NCBI GenBank assembly: GCA_036674765.1
Contig: JARVKI010000073.1
Span: forward strand, 159,651 to 223,650
Length of the DNA stretch: 64,000 nt
Direction of reading: 5' to 3'
Origin: Seiridium cupressi
Taxonomy: Eukaryota; Ascomycota; Sordariomycetes; Amphisphaeriales; Sporocadaceae
Each line of letters begins with the position of its first letter. Within the stretch, counting starts at the first letter, position 1. The position numbers were made by a program, and so were the translations under genes. A model generated the notes under the pieces. It saw only the letters and a program-made list of their open reading frames with translations, was not told where the DNA came from and did not search any database. Positions 46,725-56,861 of the stretch are shown here, piece after piece.

Positions 46725-47321
46725 AATTGCTCTCACCCTGCCACAAGCTGATTGAACCTTAGCTGGCAATAAAAGCCTCCAGCTCGCGAGCCGGAAATGG
46801 CCGCATCCGGGGTCGGGTGGCCGTCAATTACGACCACATCACATGTCAGCTGTCATCATTATTGGTTTAAATACGAGTGGCCAGGATCGATGGCCGATGC
46901 TCCACAGTAGCCTTGGACTGGATACTGTCATTCTCTAGAAAAGTCGGTAAGTATCCAAACGATGGAGTAGCACAATATGTTCTAACCACAACGACAATAT
47001 CATTAGCCTTAATGAAAGAATCGTGATCTTAATGCTTAGTCTTAATATCCATAAACACTCATAGTAAGGAGTATTAAACGAGAGCTCTTTATTTCCCATC
47101 TGAGGTATATTAGCGCTGGTACCAACTTGTGGATCTCTCTGGTGATTCGCTTTTGCAGAGTACGCTAAGCCTTAGCTGCAGCGCAGAACCCGTTTGGCGA
47201 AACGGTTCCTTAAAAGATCAAAGCACAAAATACTGTCTTATCCCGTTACACAACCGTTTTGACTGGTTTTGGGGCTCCCATTTTCAGCCTCCAAACCTCC
47301 CGAATTCGACCTCTACTAAAC

Positions 47322-48651
47322 CAGCGCGCCCGCATTTGAGCAAGAGCTTCTAGCGCCCGATCGGTCTATATTCTTCTCGCAGGATTGGGCTAAAATAGGC
47401 ACAAAGAAGTCTCTCTCTACGGAATTAGCGCTGATTACCGGCGTAGATCAGGCCTATCTTGCAAAGAGGAAAACGATATGGGAGGCCAGTATCGCAAAGA
47501 GAATGTCATGGGCATCGAGAAGAACCACGACCCGGAAGGAAGACAGGGCTTACAGCTTGCTCGGGATCTTCGACATCAACATGCCGTTACTTTATGGCGA
47601 AGGAGAAAAGGCCTTCTCCCGGCTTCAACAAGAAATCATGCGTGTATCGAATGACCAGACCTTGTTTTGTTGGACTTGGACCAGTTCTATCTCGACAGAT
47701 TGGTGCAGCATACTTGCGCCCTCGCCCGCTGCCTTCGCAAATTCGGCAAGATATGTCGAGACTCCTAGTTATGACTCGAATAAAGTCACCTCATATTCAA
47801 TGACTAATGCAGGCGTCCGCATGGAGCTTCGAACTGTTGTGGCCTGGTCCTTGGAGTTTATAATGCTGGACACTCGACTCGAGAATGAACACTCATCAGG
47901 TCAAACATGTATACCGGTGCATCACGCAATCGGAGTTAGAGGAGGGGCCATGCAGCGAAAGACTTGGCCCGCAGAGCCGATCTCTCTCCCTATCAGCTGG
48001 TCTAGGCCGGAAAAGGATCTTTACATTGAGGCAAGACCTAGACCAGGCCCAACCGTTACTCCGAAGCGTCCTTTGGCCCCGAAATTCAATTGCGCCTTCT
48101 TAGTCACCTTTGAAAATGTGCAGCGATACACCAGACTTGAAACATGGCCAAATGGCAAGTTTGACATTGAAAATAGCGTCTTAGTGGTCGACCCCGAGTC
48201 GGATTCGCACGATGGAATTTCGGCAGCCTTATTGCGTTTTGATCTGCCTGCCGCAAAAGCTGTCATGGTGTATCTTGCTAGGAAACGAATACATAGTTAT
48301 GCGTCACATTCACTTGTATTCGGGCAAATATTACCTGCAAAATACCGTACTTCGGACCGAGTTATTCTGGAAGACCTATTAAATGACCTTCAGCAACAAA
48401 CTCTACGGCGAAACCAGAGCGAAATGTCTCATGACTCAAAAGAGGATTCAATGTCGATAAGGGTCGAGGAAGTGAAAAGTTTGTCGACAAACTGCTGTCT
48501 GATTCCGGTCAATATACGGCCATATCAGGACGAGGATAAAAGACTGTCTGTCGGTGACCCTCCCGATATGGATGACACTGATAGTGACACCGCTTCAATT
48601 ACAGCGACTTTCACTGTATCCAAAGCCAGAAGGCGGCCATTCAAATTTTGA
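47322..48651 (+). pseudogene. HET-domain protein, 5'-truncated
   Basis: Open from after a TAA at about 47321: AFEQELLAPDRSIFFSQDW, then IAKRMSWASRRTTTRKEDRA, YSLLGIFDINMPLLYGEGEK and SNDQTLFCW. This is the classic second half of the HET domain and its YSLLGIFDV-MPLLYGEG linker. A 320-residue C-terminal region without known domain follows. The first half of the domain and the start are missing; the first ATG (47503) lies inside the domain. The 3' part is fully open, so decay may be recent. Role of intact members: incompatibility-triggered cell death. Confidence 0.75.
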
Positions 48652-48857
48652 GTTTCGATGAGTGGAATTAGCGGCAGACTTTCCCTACGATATAACAGTG
48701 AATAAATATTCAAATTATATGTATAGAAACCGAAGTTCGTATTCACAAGTTAATTTCTTCTAGACCATTATTGCAACACATGAATCGAGTATATAGACAT
48801 GAATAGCTAAAGATAACCCATATACCCTTCAATTTCAAACCATTATTATTTACCACC

Positions 48858-49126
48858 TGTTGGAATATCAGGTTGCGGTTCCGTACGATAGTCTATATAG
48901 ATAGATGGCGCCGGTTCTGCCAGACTACCAGGCTCGATACGGGTACGTGATCACCGGTGATCACGTGACCGTCGTCGGCAGCCGGGAGCCGTCCGCCAGG
49001 ACCGTGAACCTACGGTTTCGTACAAGGAGAAGACTCCTCTCTTCTCCTTCGTACGATACGCTGAATTAATATCATTTGTCGTCACCCCGTAAAAAGTTAT
49101 GAATTGAATGGAGAGACCATTCTACA
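48858..49126. mobile_element. Probable solo LTR of a retrotransposon
   Basis: A 269-bp segment begins TGTTGGAATATC and ends TTCTACA, matching the TG...CA ends of fungal LTRs, and is flanked by near-identical 5-mers (CCACC and CCACT). It contains a perfect palindrome and CGTACGATA repeats. No internal element is present. The call rests on ends and flanks only. Confidence 0.4.
48945..48966. repeat. 22-nt perfect palindrome
   Basis: The sequence is its own reverse complement over 22 nt, each half ACGTGATCACC. It lies inside the probable solo LTR and contains E-box-like CACGTG-related sequence at its edge; it could be a factor-binding site of the element. Confidence 0.6.
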
Positions 49127-49707
49127 CCACTATTAATATTGTCCATAAGACATTCTTTGATTGATATATTTATGTTCAATTAAGGTTATGTGTGGCTTAT
49201 CAGCGGATCGATTTGCGAAGCACTAGTACTAGTTAGTCCCACTATGACTCTCCGCAAAGCCTGACGGCCGCACATTGTCTTGGTAAAAAGCCTTTTGAAT
49301 TGGGCAGTGAGTTGAGTGACAGCGCACCTTAAGCCTCGGAGGTTCCTAGTCTAAGGCGCTAGCCTTTTGGCCCTTGGTCTGACAAAGTTGACACCGAACT
49401 CATCCCAGTCCAATAGACGAATCCTAACGCCCCAATGGAATCTACCGAGAGTCCTGAGGCCTAGATGCGCTCCTAAAAGCCATGTGTTCCATATTCCTGG
49501 AATCATATAGCCACAATTGAGCATTGCGGATTGTAACGTTGATCTCGCGATATACGTATGATTGACTTGTATAGATATCGCACATTTCCACCAAACACCG
49601 AGTCTTTCTCGACAGCCCAGTCAAGTAAAAGAAAGAAGAAATCAGCAAAATATAACTCATATTTCCATTAAACCTGTGGATTGATCTTCTTGATTCTCGA
49701 CAGCGCA

Positions 49708-50622
49708 ATGTTTCGAAAACAGTTAAACGGTATAGCATTTGCTGCCCTTTCGCTTTTTCAAATATCCTTTGGCGATGCTTGCAATTGCTGGAAGACAAAG
49801 GAAGATGGCTTAATCTTCACTAATTACAAAACACTTGACTTCCGCTCGTTGGCGAAATACGCTGGCCCTGTTCCCCCCATCATCAACGGATATAACGCCA
49901 ATGCACAGGCCAAGGCTACCAGCGCATATTTCAAGTCGTCGGCCTGGACCAACTTTTTCTCCCTACAGACCTGGGGCGACACAGAGAGCACCGTCAAGAT
50001 GATCAATTCTCCAAATAACGCCTACATCCAAAACAATACTGATGGCAGCACCTACCTGACCCTGCGAACGTACCGGACCAAGAATTTCCAGTCCGTCGCC
50101 GAAGCCGATTCTGTGGTGAATGACTACACCGCTGCATCACTGCGTATACGATCGCGGGTCCACGGCAGCCCGGGCGCCTGCGCTGGGGCCTTCACCTACA
50201 AAAATGACGATGACACGGGCGTCCAGCACGAGTCGGACATCGAAGTCCTTACCCAGGACTCGAAGAACATAATTCACTACACTACCCATCCGGAGTCTGA
50301 GAATCACGACTTCGACGGCACGTTCTCGATCGCGCAGAGGGATGGTCGCGGCTGGAACAGATGGCAGGAACACAGGCTGGACTGGACACAACCCCAGTCA
50401 ACCTGGTACCTCAATGGGAGGCAAAACGGTCAGCTCTCGCACGAGCTCGACCAAGTCCCCAGTAACCTCATCCTCAACATGTGGTCACGAGGCGATTCAG
50501 ATTGGGAAGGGACGATGGCCGTCGGTGGGTCGGCGTATTACGATATTCAGTATATCCAGGTTGCATACAACACGTCTACAGCAAGCAGCCGGGCTTGCAC
50601 TAGCACTTGTATTCTGCCGTAG
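49708..50622 (+). CDS. Secreted GH16-like glucanase/lectin-fold protein
   Basis: Family members hydrolyse or remodel beta-1,3/1,4-glucans. The intronless frame from ATG 49708 gives 304 residues. The N-terminus MFRKQLNGIAFAALSLFQISF then GDAC is a signal peptide. A jelly-roll region follows; HESDIEVL (Glu175-Asp177-Glu179) matches the GH16 ExDxE catalytic motif, and WQEHRLDWTQPQSTWYLNG is the usual GH16 strand block downstream. NLILNMWSRGDSDWEG is also typical. The C-terminus ends in a Ser/Thr/Cys tail without a GPI signal. Intact with no stops. It is a distant GH16 member, so substrate is open. Confidence 0.82.
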   Translation: MFRKQLNGIAFAALSLFQISFGDACNCWKTKEDGLIFTNYKTLDFRSLAKYAGPVPPIINGYNANAQAKATSAYFKSSAWTNFFSLQTWGDTESTVKMINSPNNAYIQNNTDGSTYLTLRTYRTKNFQSVAEADSVVNDYTAASLRIRSRVHGSPGACAGAFTYKNDDDTGVQHESDIEVLTQDSKNIIHYTTHPESENHDFDGTFSIAQRDGRGWNRWQEHRLDWTQPQSTWYLNGRQNGQLSHELDQVPSNLILNMWSRGDSDWEGTMAVGGSAYYDIQYIQVAYNTSTASSRACTSTCILP

Positions 50623-53600
50623 AGACATCCGCAACTGTCAGTCTTGGTAATTAATGTTTTGAATATTTATAAGCTATCCTCCATGCGCAATTCATCGACA
50701 TGGTCCCAGCCATCTGAAATTTGGGCTTCATACAGTAGTGGAGGTTTGCGTATGGTAATTTGTCGCCTGTTATTTAATATTTACATGTAACCAACAAATT
50801 AATATTAATTTTATTATATCTTCGTTCTCTCTTGGCACTGTTATAAGTTCAATTCGGAGTTTAGGCACGGTATATACCCATATAGTCTATTTAGAATATA
50901 TCGCGAGCACCGCGTTGGGTTAACCTTGCCGGTCTTTCATGATACGGTTCTGTTGGCCGACCAATGATCCGGCACTGGTGGTGCCTAGCTGATTTGGAAT
51001 GATAAGTCAGCTGAACTGAGACTGATTCTGTTAGGGCATCTCGAGCTCGCCCTATGTAACCAAATCAGCCAAGTCGTCATAGCCAATTCTTATGTAACAC
51101 GGACCAGAACTATCTGATACTAGAACTTTTGCTTAGTCCACTCCAATTGTATTGACTCTGATCCCTGGCCGTTGAAGAATCAAGGGTTGAAAAGACACCT
51201 TCAGCTTAGGATCAAGACATCGCTCAAAGGTTTGACGAACTGAAAATCTCCCATGTTAGGATGTAACTAGACCGCCAGCATAATCTCCTTTCGAACCGGA
51301 GTCCGTTGAATAGGATCCCTTTTCAGAGCTATAGAAGCTTCCAGTCCCAGCATTGAGTCTCGTGGGAGAGTTGTTGACCACTCGGCCAATTACGGCGATC
51401 GCCTGAGGGCTGTCTTGAGCAGTTGCTACAACTAAGGGGCATGCCTTGGATATAAGGATATGTTTTCCCTCCACACCTCAGTACGCTCAAAATACCATGA
51501 TGGCTACTGCAAGCTGTATCTCCAATCCCTTTTCTGCGTGGTGCTATTGACGAAAGCCTTTCGTACTAAAATATTAGAGCGAAATAACTGACAACTCGAT
51601 TAATGAAAATAGACTGCTTCTTCGAAAACCTAAAGGCATATCGAAATGCTGAGACGGAAGTCACCGGCACGTGAGTTACCAGCACCGATGAAATCCACCA
51701 TGTAAATCCAAAGTGCGCCATGTTCATCTCCCTGTCTCAGCAGACATCAGCTGGGAGCTTCTCGTGAGAATTATATGTCTGGAGCATATGTATTGTAGGT
51801 CACTAGTACATATTGGAGATTTATCTGTAGATGAGATGAAACAAAGGTTAATCGATTTCTTGGAGGAGCAAAGCTAGAAAGGCAGTTCTAGATGTGGCAA
51901 AACGGCGTTTGGGTATGGGGGCTGCGACCACGTGGCGTGTGCCAAACCTAATGCACACAGACGTACGGGAAGAACTGTTTCAGATTAGAGTTGTAGATGC
52001 GACGCTCTATTCTGTTACAGGCATGGGTGAAGTGGAGGCAAAGCTTATTAGGAACTAGATTAGGTCCAGGAACTACTCAATCAAAGTGGCTAATTGATAT
52101 TGCTAGGGATGTCACAATTGAGGCTCCAGCCACCTGGATTATCAGGCTTCTCAGCCACTACATATAGACTAGCTACCTCCTCCTGCCTCTGACACCCTTC
52201 TAATACTCAATTAATCACTCAATTCGCCTCATAACCTTTGTCCAATGAGAGAGACTCTCGAGCTAAGATCCGATGTCCGTCTGGTGCGTCGCGCTGTGAG
52301 AAAAAAACTGTACAATTTATGAGTGTTACCACAGAGGGAAATTCATTTCATTCAAGGGAATGCGTCGCGCCAAGGCCTGCTAAATTTGTGTCATAGGGCG
52401 GGACTTGGTTTAAAACTCCCTCATAGGCGAATCACTGGGTCTCTCTATATTTATATCCAATCTCTAGAGGACTAATAATTATGAATTTTAACTTAGGTTA
52501 TCACTGGAAGCCTTGAGATAGTTGTCGGATGTCAGTCAAACTTCGTAGTGATTCCTGCCTGTAGATATCTCTCATATCGGCCCGCGAGTGGGTGTCGTGA
52601 AATACCGAGACTTCAGCTAGGGTAAGCTGTTGTGCCAGTTCTTCTGACTGCATTGACACGCCTGTTAAGTAATCGATCAGCTGGAAAATATTGTGGCCAT
52701 CGCCAATGAGCGGCAAGGTGATTCCAGGCGTTCCTCTCCCATATTCTGGCCAAATTTAGAAAGTTCTGGGTTGTTAGGATATACTTCGTATAAATCCAGA
52801 ACAGTGGCCGAGTCAACGCGACGGTTGCGGCTGTACATGTTTGTATGGTATAAGAAGAGAGCAGGGAGAACAACGTGTTAAAGGGAAGGAGAGACACCTT
52901 TGATAGGGAAATCTGTCGGGGTATACAGTTATAATCTACTCTTGCTTTCTATAAAGCAGCACATCATTGCCAGGCGCATTAAGGGAAGTAAACTAGTTTA
53001 TTCTGTCTCACTAAAATTCAACTTTATCTCTGACTCACCTAACGATCTCATAAGCGCAAAGGTATGATGGGCTACTAGCTGCGAGGTCTAGATACTGAAT
53101 ACTATTGAAGACCCCTTACAGAGAGCCAATATTGGAGCTGCTTCCATCGTAGTTCAGGTGACAGTGTCGATAATCAATTCTCGTAACTCTGCAAAAGCTG
53201 AACCCTTATCCGCGGATGTGAGCAAAAGTTTGATTTGCAAAGAGTTGCCAACCGTATCGTCTGGTGTGGGTAGGATGGTAGCCGTGGAAGAGCACAACCA
53301 ATTTAATACTGGAGAATATTCCATCAAATTGATGCCGAGAGAAATGAATGAGGGATACTTACTAACGCTGGCGCAGTACAAAGGGTGGTGTGATCGTTGC
53401 ATTGCGTCTCATGGCCACCTGGGTCGCCACGACCACTGTTTCTCTCATCAAATACCTGCAGATCGGCATCCTGCATTCGTGGCGTGTTTTCACATTTAAT
53501 TGGCCCAGTTCCACAGCTAGATGCCCCTGTCGGTTCATCGCCTTTAAAATCCACTACCTTTCACGACTTGTTTGCCGTACGCCCCGAGACATAACAATGG

Positions 53601-54060
53601 CCAAGAGTTTATCACGTAGAATTTCTGGCCCCACTGTCCTATAATTTCCAGAAAGCTCGAGGCGGTTTCTGAAGAACCGATCCATTCTATGACGGCTATA
53701 TGCTGAAAACAATAAACAGATCAGCTGTGCATGCGCGATGCAAACTACAACACATTCAGGATTCCAATAAGGATACCCTTGCTTGCTTGATCATTATGAC
53801 CAAGAAAGTGACTCCAAATAGTCTGCTGTCGCATCGTCCCTGAGTGGCCACTGTAGTTGGTTGTTGGAAACATGAATTGTCCCCACTTTTGTGCCAAGCG
53901 CCGCCTGCTTGCGGTTGTAGCTGCCTCCCACTTTCCCTCCGGCACAGCAGCTGTGATTCTCGTGCCGCAGTATCGAATCTTAACAACGAACCATCATATC
54001 CAGTCTTCGTATAGCCTCTTGTTACTATAACGCATCGAAGTCATTCATCAGTCATCCATT
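50623..54060. other. 3.4 kb without a recognised gene
   Basis: Several short frames occur, for example minus 51474-51256, minus 52716-52501 and plus 53158-53499. The last contains an orderly stretch (GEYSIKLMPREMNEGYLLTL), and around 51870-52050 a stretch reads AKRRLGMGAATTWRVPNLMH. These may be remnants of dead genes, but I identify none of them. No RNA gene or clear repeat seen. Confidence 0.4.
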
Positions 54061-55845
54061 ATGCCCGGATTTCTCGATTTGCCTCTCTCTGCGCGCCAAC
54101 GCATCTACGCCGGTGCAGGCCTTGTCCTAGGCTCCGAGCTTCACCTTGATCGGGTAGCGAACACACGACTTCTCAAGAAACAGAACACGGAGCGGTCCAG
54201 AGCCCGGGGCTTTTGCGACTCTGCATCTGTCGGCGCGGCCTTACTTCACTTAATGCTGACATGTCGAAATGTCCACGATGAGATTATTCATTTGCTGTTT
54301 TCTACAAATCAGCTCCATCTTTCAGACGTGCAACGATTACGGGGGCTTTCTCCTTTGGCACTGTCTTCACTTAGATCTCTATCGTTGACGTTGAACGCTT
54401 GCACGAATCCGAAGCACATGAGAAGTACCAACTACTGCAAATACTGCCAACGGCCTGGCGACCCTAGCAAAGATCAACTCTTGAATGCATCGATTCCAAA
54501 AGACCAAGACATGCTGCTGGATTGGGCAGATGCAGCCCAAAGGATTGGACCTTACATCACACCCTCAAGCCTCAACCTACGCCTTGTATCCGATGTCATC
54601 GACGAAGAGACTGCTAGACTTGTTGTTCAGCCGTTCCTCCATCTACCCGTCCTTTTTAGCTGCGAATTACGGCTCGGACACAAGAGCGAACAATTACAGG
54701 AACTAGCCAAACTATGCGCTTCTCGGGCTACGAGAAATGCACTGGACAGCCAAACTAGATTTCCCTTCTTGAAACTTTCAACTGAACTTCGGTTGAAGAT
54801 ACTCGAGTTAACCGACTTGGTGACACCACTCAGTCGCGTTGAGTGGAGTGCAGAGAATGGCTATTATATCCTTGATCTGTCCTGTGACTATGCTTGCGAG
54901 CCACCCTACGATGGATGCCGTCCTGACGCTCATAAGGAATGCGTTAGCAAGATCGAGTGTAAGATCTGCGCTCATGAGTCCCCCGCCAGAAACAAAGAGC
55001 GTGGGTGGTCCAAATGCTTTGAATGCGGACATTACGGTTGTCAGTTTTGTCTATGTAGACAAAAGGCCAGGGGCACAGAAGTGCTGGCCATGTGTTTTTG
55101 TCATCGCTGGCATTCCTCCTATTCAGCATCCTGCCGCTGTTGGCAGCCTCCGACACCTCTGTTTGTCGTCTGCAAGAGCATCCCCCAGGACGCCCGTGCC
55201 GTCTTCTTCTCTAAAAACCAGTTCATTGTCGGGTTTACAGACTATCTGTGGGATCACTTCAGCCCGGTCCACTTCTTTAGCGATGCTGCGCCCAACGGCT
55301 TACTCCGACATATTCGCTCTTTGCAACTGTACTTTCGCAACCCTGATCAGTATGAACCGTGGTCATCTGTTGTTGGTCGCATTACAAAAGGTCTCATTGG
55401 CCTGAGGAATTTGAGAATCGATATCCTCTGCGAAGAATCGGTCATGCCAAGCTGCGCGGAATTTCCATACCGACAAACCCTGCCGTGGTCTTCTTTTTCC
55501 GAAACAGCGGCTATTGATATTGTGAAGAAGACTGTTGACCAGTTTTGGCCAATAGGCGACCTGGAGCGTATGCCCCGCTTGAGCCTTTTCCTTGCGAAAA
55601 TTTGTCTCTTCGAGGATGACGATGATCTCGAAAGATTTATCTTTTATCGTCGATGGTGCGACGAGCCTTTGCCAAGAAATGAACGCAATTGGAGTCAAGA
55701 TGTTTCCCTTATGACACACTTTCAACGGCCCATTTGGAGGAGCGGAGGGAGTGACATGGGGCTGTCAATAACCGAGCATATTGAAAATGTCCATTGGATG
55801 GAAGGCATGGCCCTGGAACAGGCGCTCCAATATTCTTTTGGGTAA
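54061..55845 (+). CDS. F-box-like fungal protein
   Basis: An intronless 594-residue frame. It begins MPGFLDLPLSARQRIYAGAG, an F-box-like start (P-L-x-x-R-x-x-I-Y). A second one occurs in the middle, FPFLKLSTELRLKILELTDL, a repeated F-box-like feature of a large ascomycete family. A cysteine-rich stretch follows (CKICAHESPARNKERGWSKC, then CGHYGCQFCLC), reminiscent of a zinc-binding module. The C-terminus has IRSLQLYF and LRNLRIDIL, as in leucine-rich F-box proteins. F-box proteins usually select substrates for SCF ubiquitin ligase; that role is inferred only. Intact, no signal peptide. Confidence 0.75.
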   Translation: MPGFLDLPLSARQRIYAGAGLVLGSELHLDRVANTRLLKKQNTERSRARGFCDSASVGAALLHLMLTCRNVHDEIIHLLFSTNQLHLSDVQRLRGLSPLALSSLRSLSLTLNACTNPKHMRSTNYCKYCQRPGDPSKDQLLNASIPKDQDMLLDWADAAQRIGPYITPSSLNLRLVSDVIDEETARLVVQPFLHLPVLFSCELRLGHKSEQLQELAKLCASRATRNALDSQTRFPFLKLSTELRLKILELTDLVTPLSRVEWSAENGYYILDLSCDYACEPPYDGCRPDAHKECVSKIECKICAHESPARNKERGWSKCFECGHYGCQFCLCRQKARGTEVLAMCFCHRWHSSYSASCRCWQPPTPLFVVCKSIPQDARAVFFSKNQFIVGFTDYLWDHFSPVHFFSDAAPNGLLRHIRSLQLYFRNPDQYEPWSSVVGRITKGLIGLRNLRIDILCEESVMPSCAEFPYRQTLPWSSFSETAAIDIVKKTVDQFWPIGDLERMPRLSLFLAKICLFEDDDDLERFIFYRRWCDEPLPRNERNWSQDVSLMTHFQRPIWRSGGSDMGLSITEHIENVHWMEGMALEQALQYSFG

Positions 55846-56861
55846 GACGTATACTAAAACTCCCAAGGTAGCCACCTAGGAACAATTACCGCAATTCATA
55901 GAGGCAATTCATAACGCGTGATGCCAAGTCTACACCTGGTGGCAAGTGCAGTAGGGTTCAGCATGCCAACCTTAATGTTATGTCTGACGTTGGCTTTGCG
56001 AAGCTTCTCAAAGTCAGATTGAACTTAGGGCTTGTTTGAATAACTTGAAATCCACCGCGTCCTTGTTTGAAATTATGCGAGCAAAACCTTCAAAGGTTGA
56101 TTATTTCCAACGATGAGATGAGTGTATGCCCTGTGTGGATGGAGATGAGACAGACGAACACATCGAAATGAGAAGTTAATGGCGCCGGGAATGCTACGCC
56201 GAAGATAGCTGATATCCTACCTTCAATCGTGCTCTGCTAGATCGAAGTTTGGACGGCATAGATGACAGGAGGTGGATGTTTACCGCAAGGTGAACTAGGA
56301 AACAACTCTATAAGGATAACGTTCAACGTATATTGATGGATATCCCACACAGCCTGGCAGTACTCTGCCACCATAAGTATGGGTCACCCAGTAGTAGATA
56401 GGTTTACCTCCAGCTCCAGGTTCTCCAGCTCCAGCTTCTCATCCATCGAGGATCACCCAATGTACGTGTTTCCACTTATATCGCGTGCCCACGATATATT
56501 GTTTTTAAATTGAAAGGAATTTATTGCTTTTTTGATACGATTTATCCGGGTCGAATAGGCTTAGCTGCCCCCAGAAGTTGTGTAAATTACAAAAGCTGGG
56601 GTTGAAGGTAAACTCCAAAGCTCATACTGAATACTCAAATCCATCAGCTGGGGGAGCTATTCCACAGCTGTGCCAGTTCGCGACATTCTTCCTTTTAAAC
56701 TTATTATGGGCAAACTGATATACTATAGATTTACGTTGCGAATCAAAGTGTTTTTATTTCACTTCCCACTAATCAGTAAATTGTATGCTCTTAAGGCTGA
56801 CGGATACACCATGAACGAGTTGCGGTCGCTCTATGTGCGCATTTAAAATATCCGGTGAGCG
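55846..56861. other. Intergenic, contains repeat copy 1
   Basis: About 1 kb of convergent spacer. The repeat at 56334-56490 is described separately; nothing else recognised. Confidence 0.5.
56334..56490 (+). repeat. Dispersed repeat, copy 1 (not mutated)
   Basis: The first 82 bp (TGATGGATATCCCACAC... to TACCTCCAGCT at 56415) match 62712-62786 closely. The next ~75 bp can be aligned base by base to 62787-62860 if C-to-T and G-to-A changes are allowed. It is likely the end of a transposable element or a duplicated spacer. No ORF within. Confidence 0.65.

Larger units (their letters stand above)
46300..47321. other. Intergenic with a structured GC-rich island
   Basis: About 1 kb. The 46540-46730 segment is clearly more GC-rich than its surroundings and holds the hairpin and the tRNA-type B box listed separately. 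The rest shows nothing I recognise. Confidence 0.4.
48652..49707. other. Intergenic around the solo LTR
   Basis: Apart from the probable solo LTR, this 1-kb region holds the promoter of the GH16-like gene and no recognised gene. Confidence 0.45.

Noticed and set aside
46650..46800. A tRNA gene on the minus strand, suggested by a perfect T-arm/B box.
   Set aside because: No complementary acceptor strand upstream and no clear D or anticodon arm; only the B box can be supported.
53158..53644. A possible gene with membrane-like segment near 53.2-53.6 kb.
   Set aside because: Coding character switches frames within short distance and no family is recognised; too weak to list as a gene.
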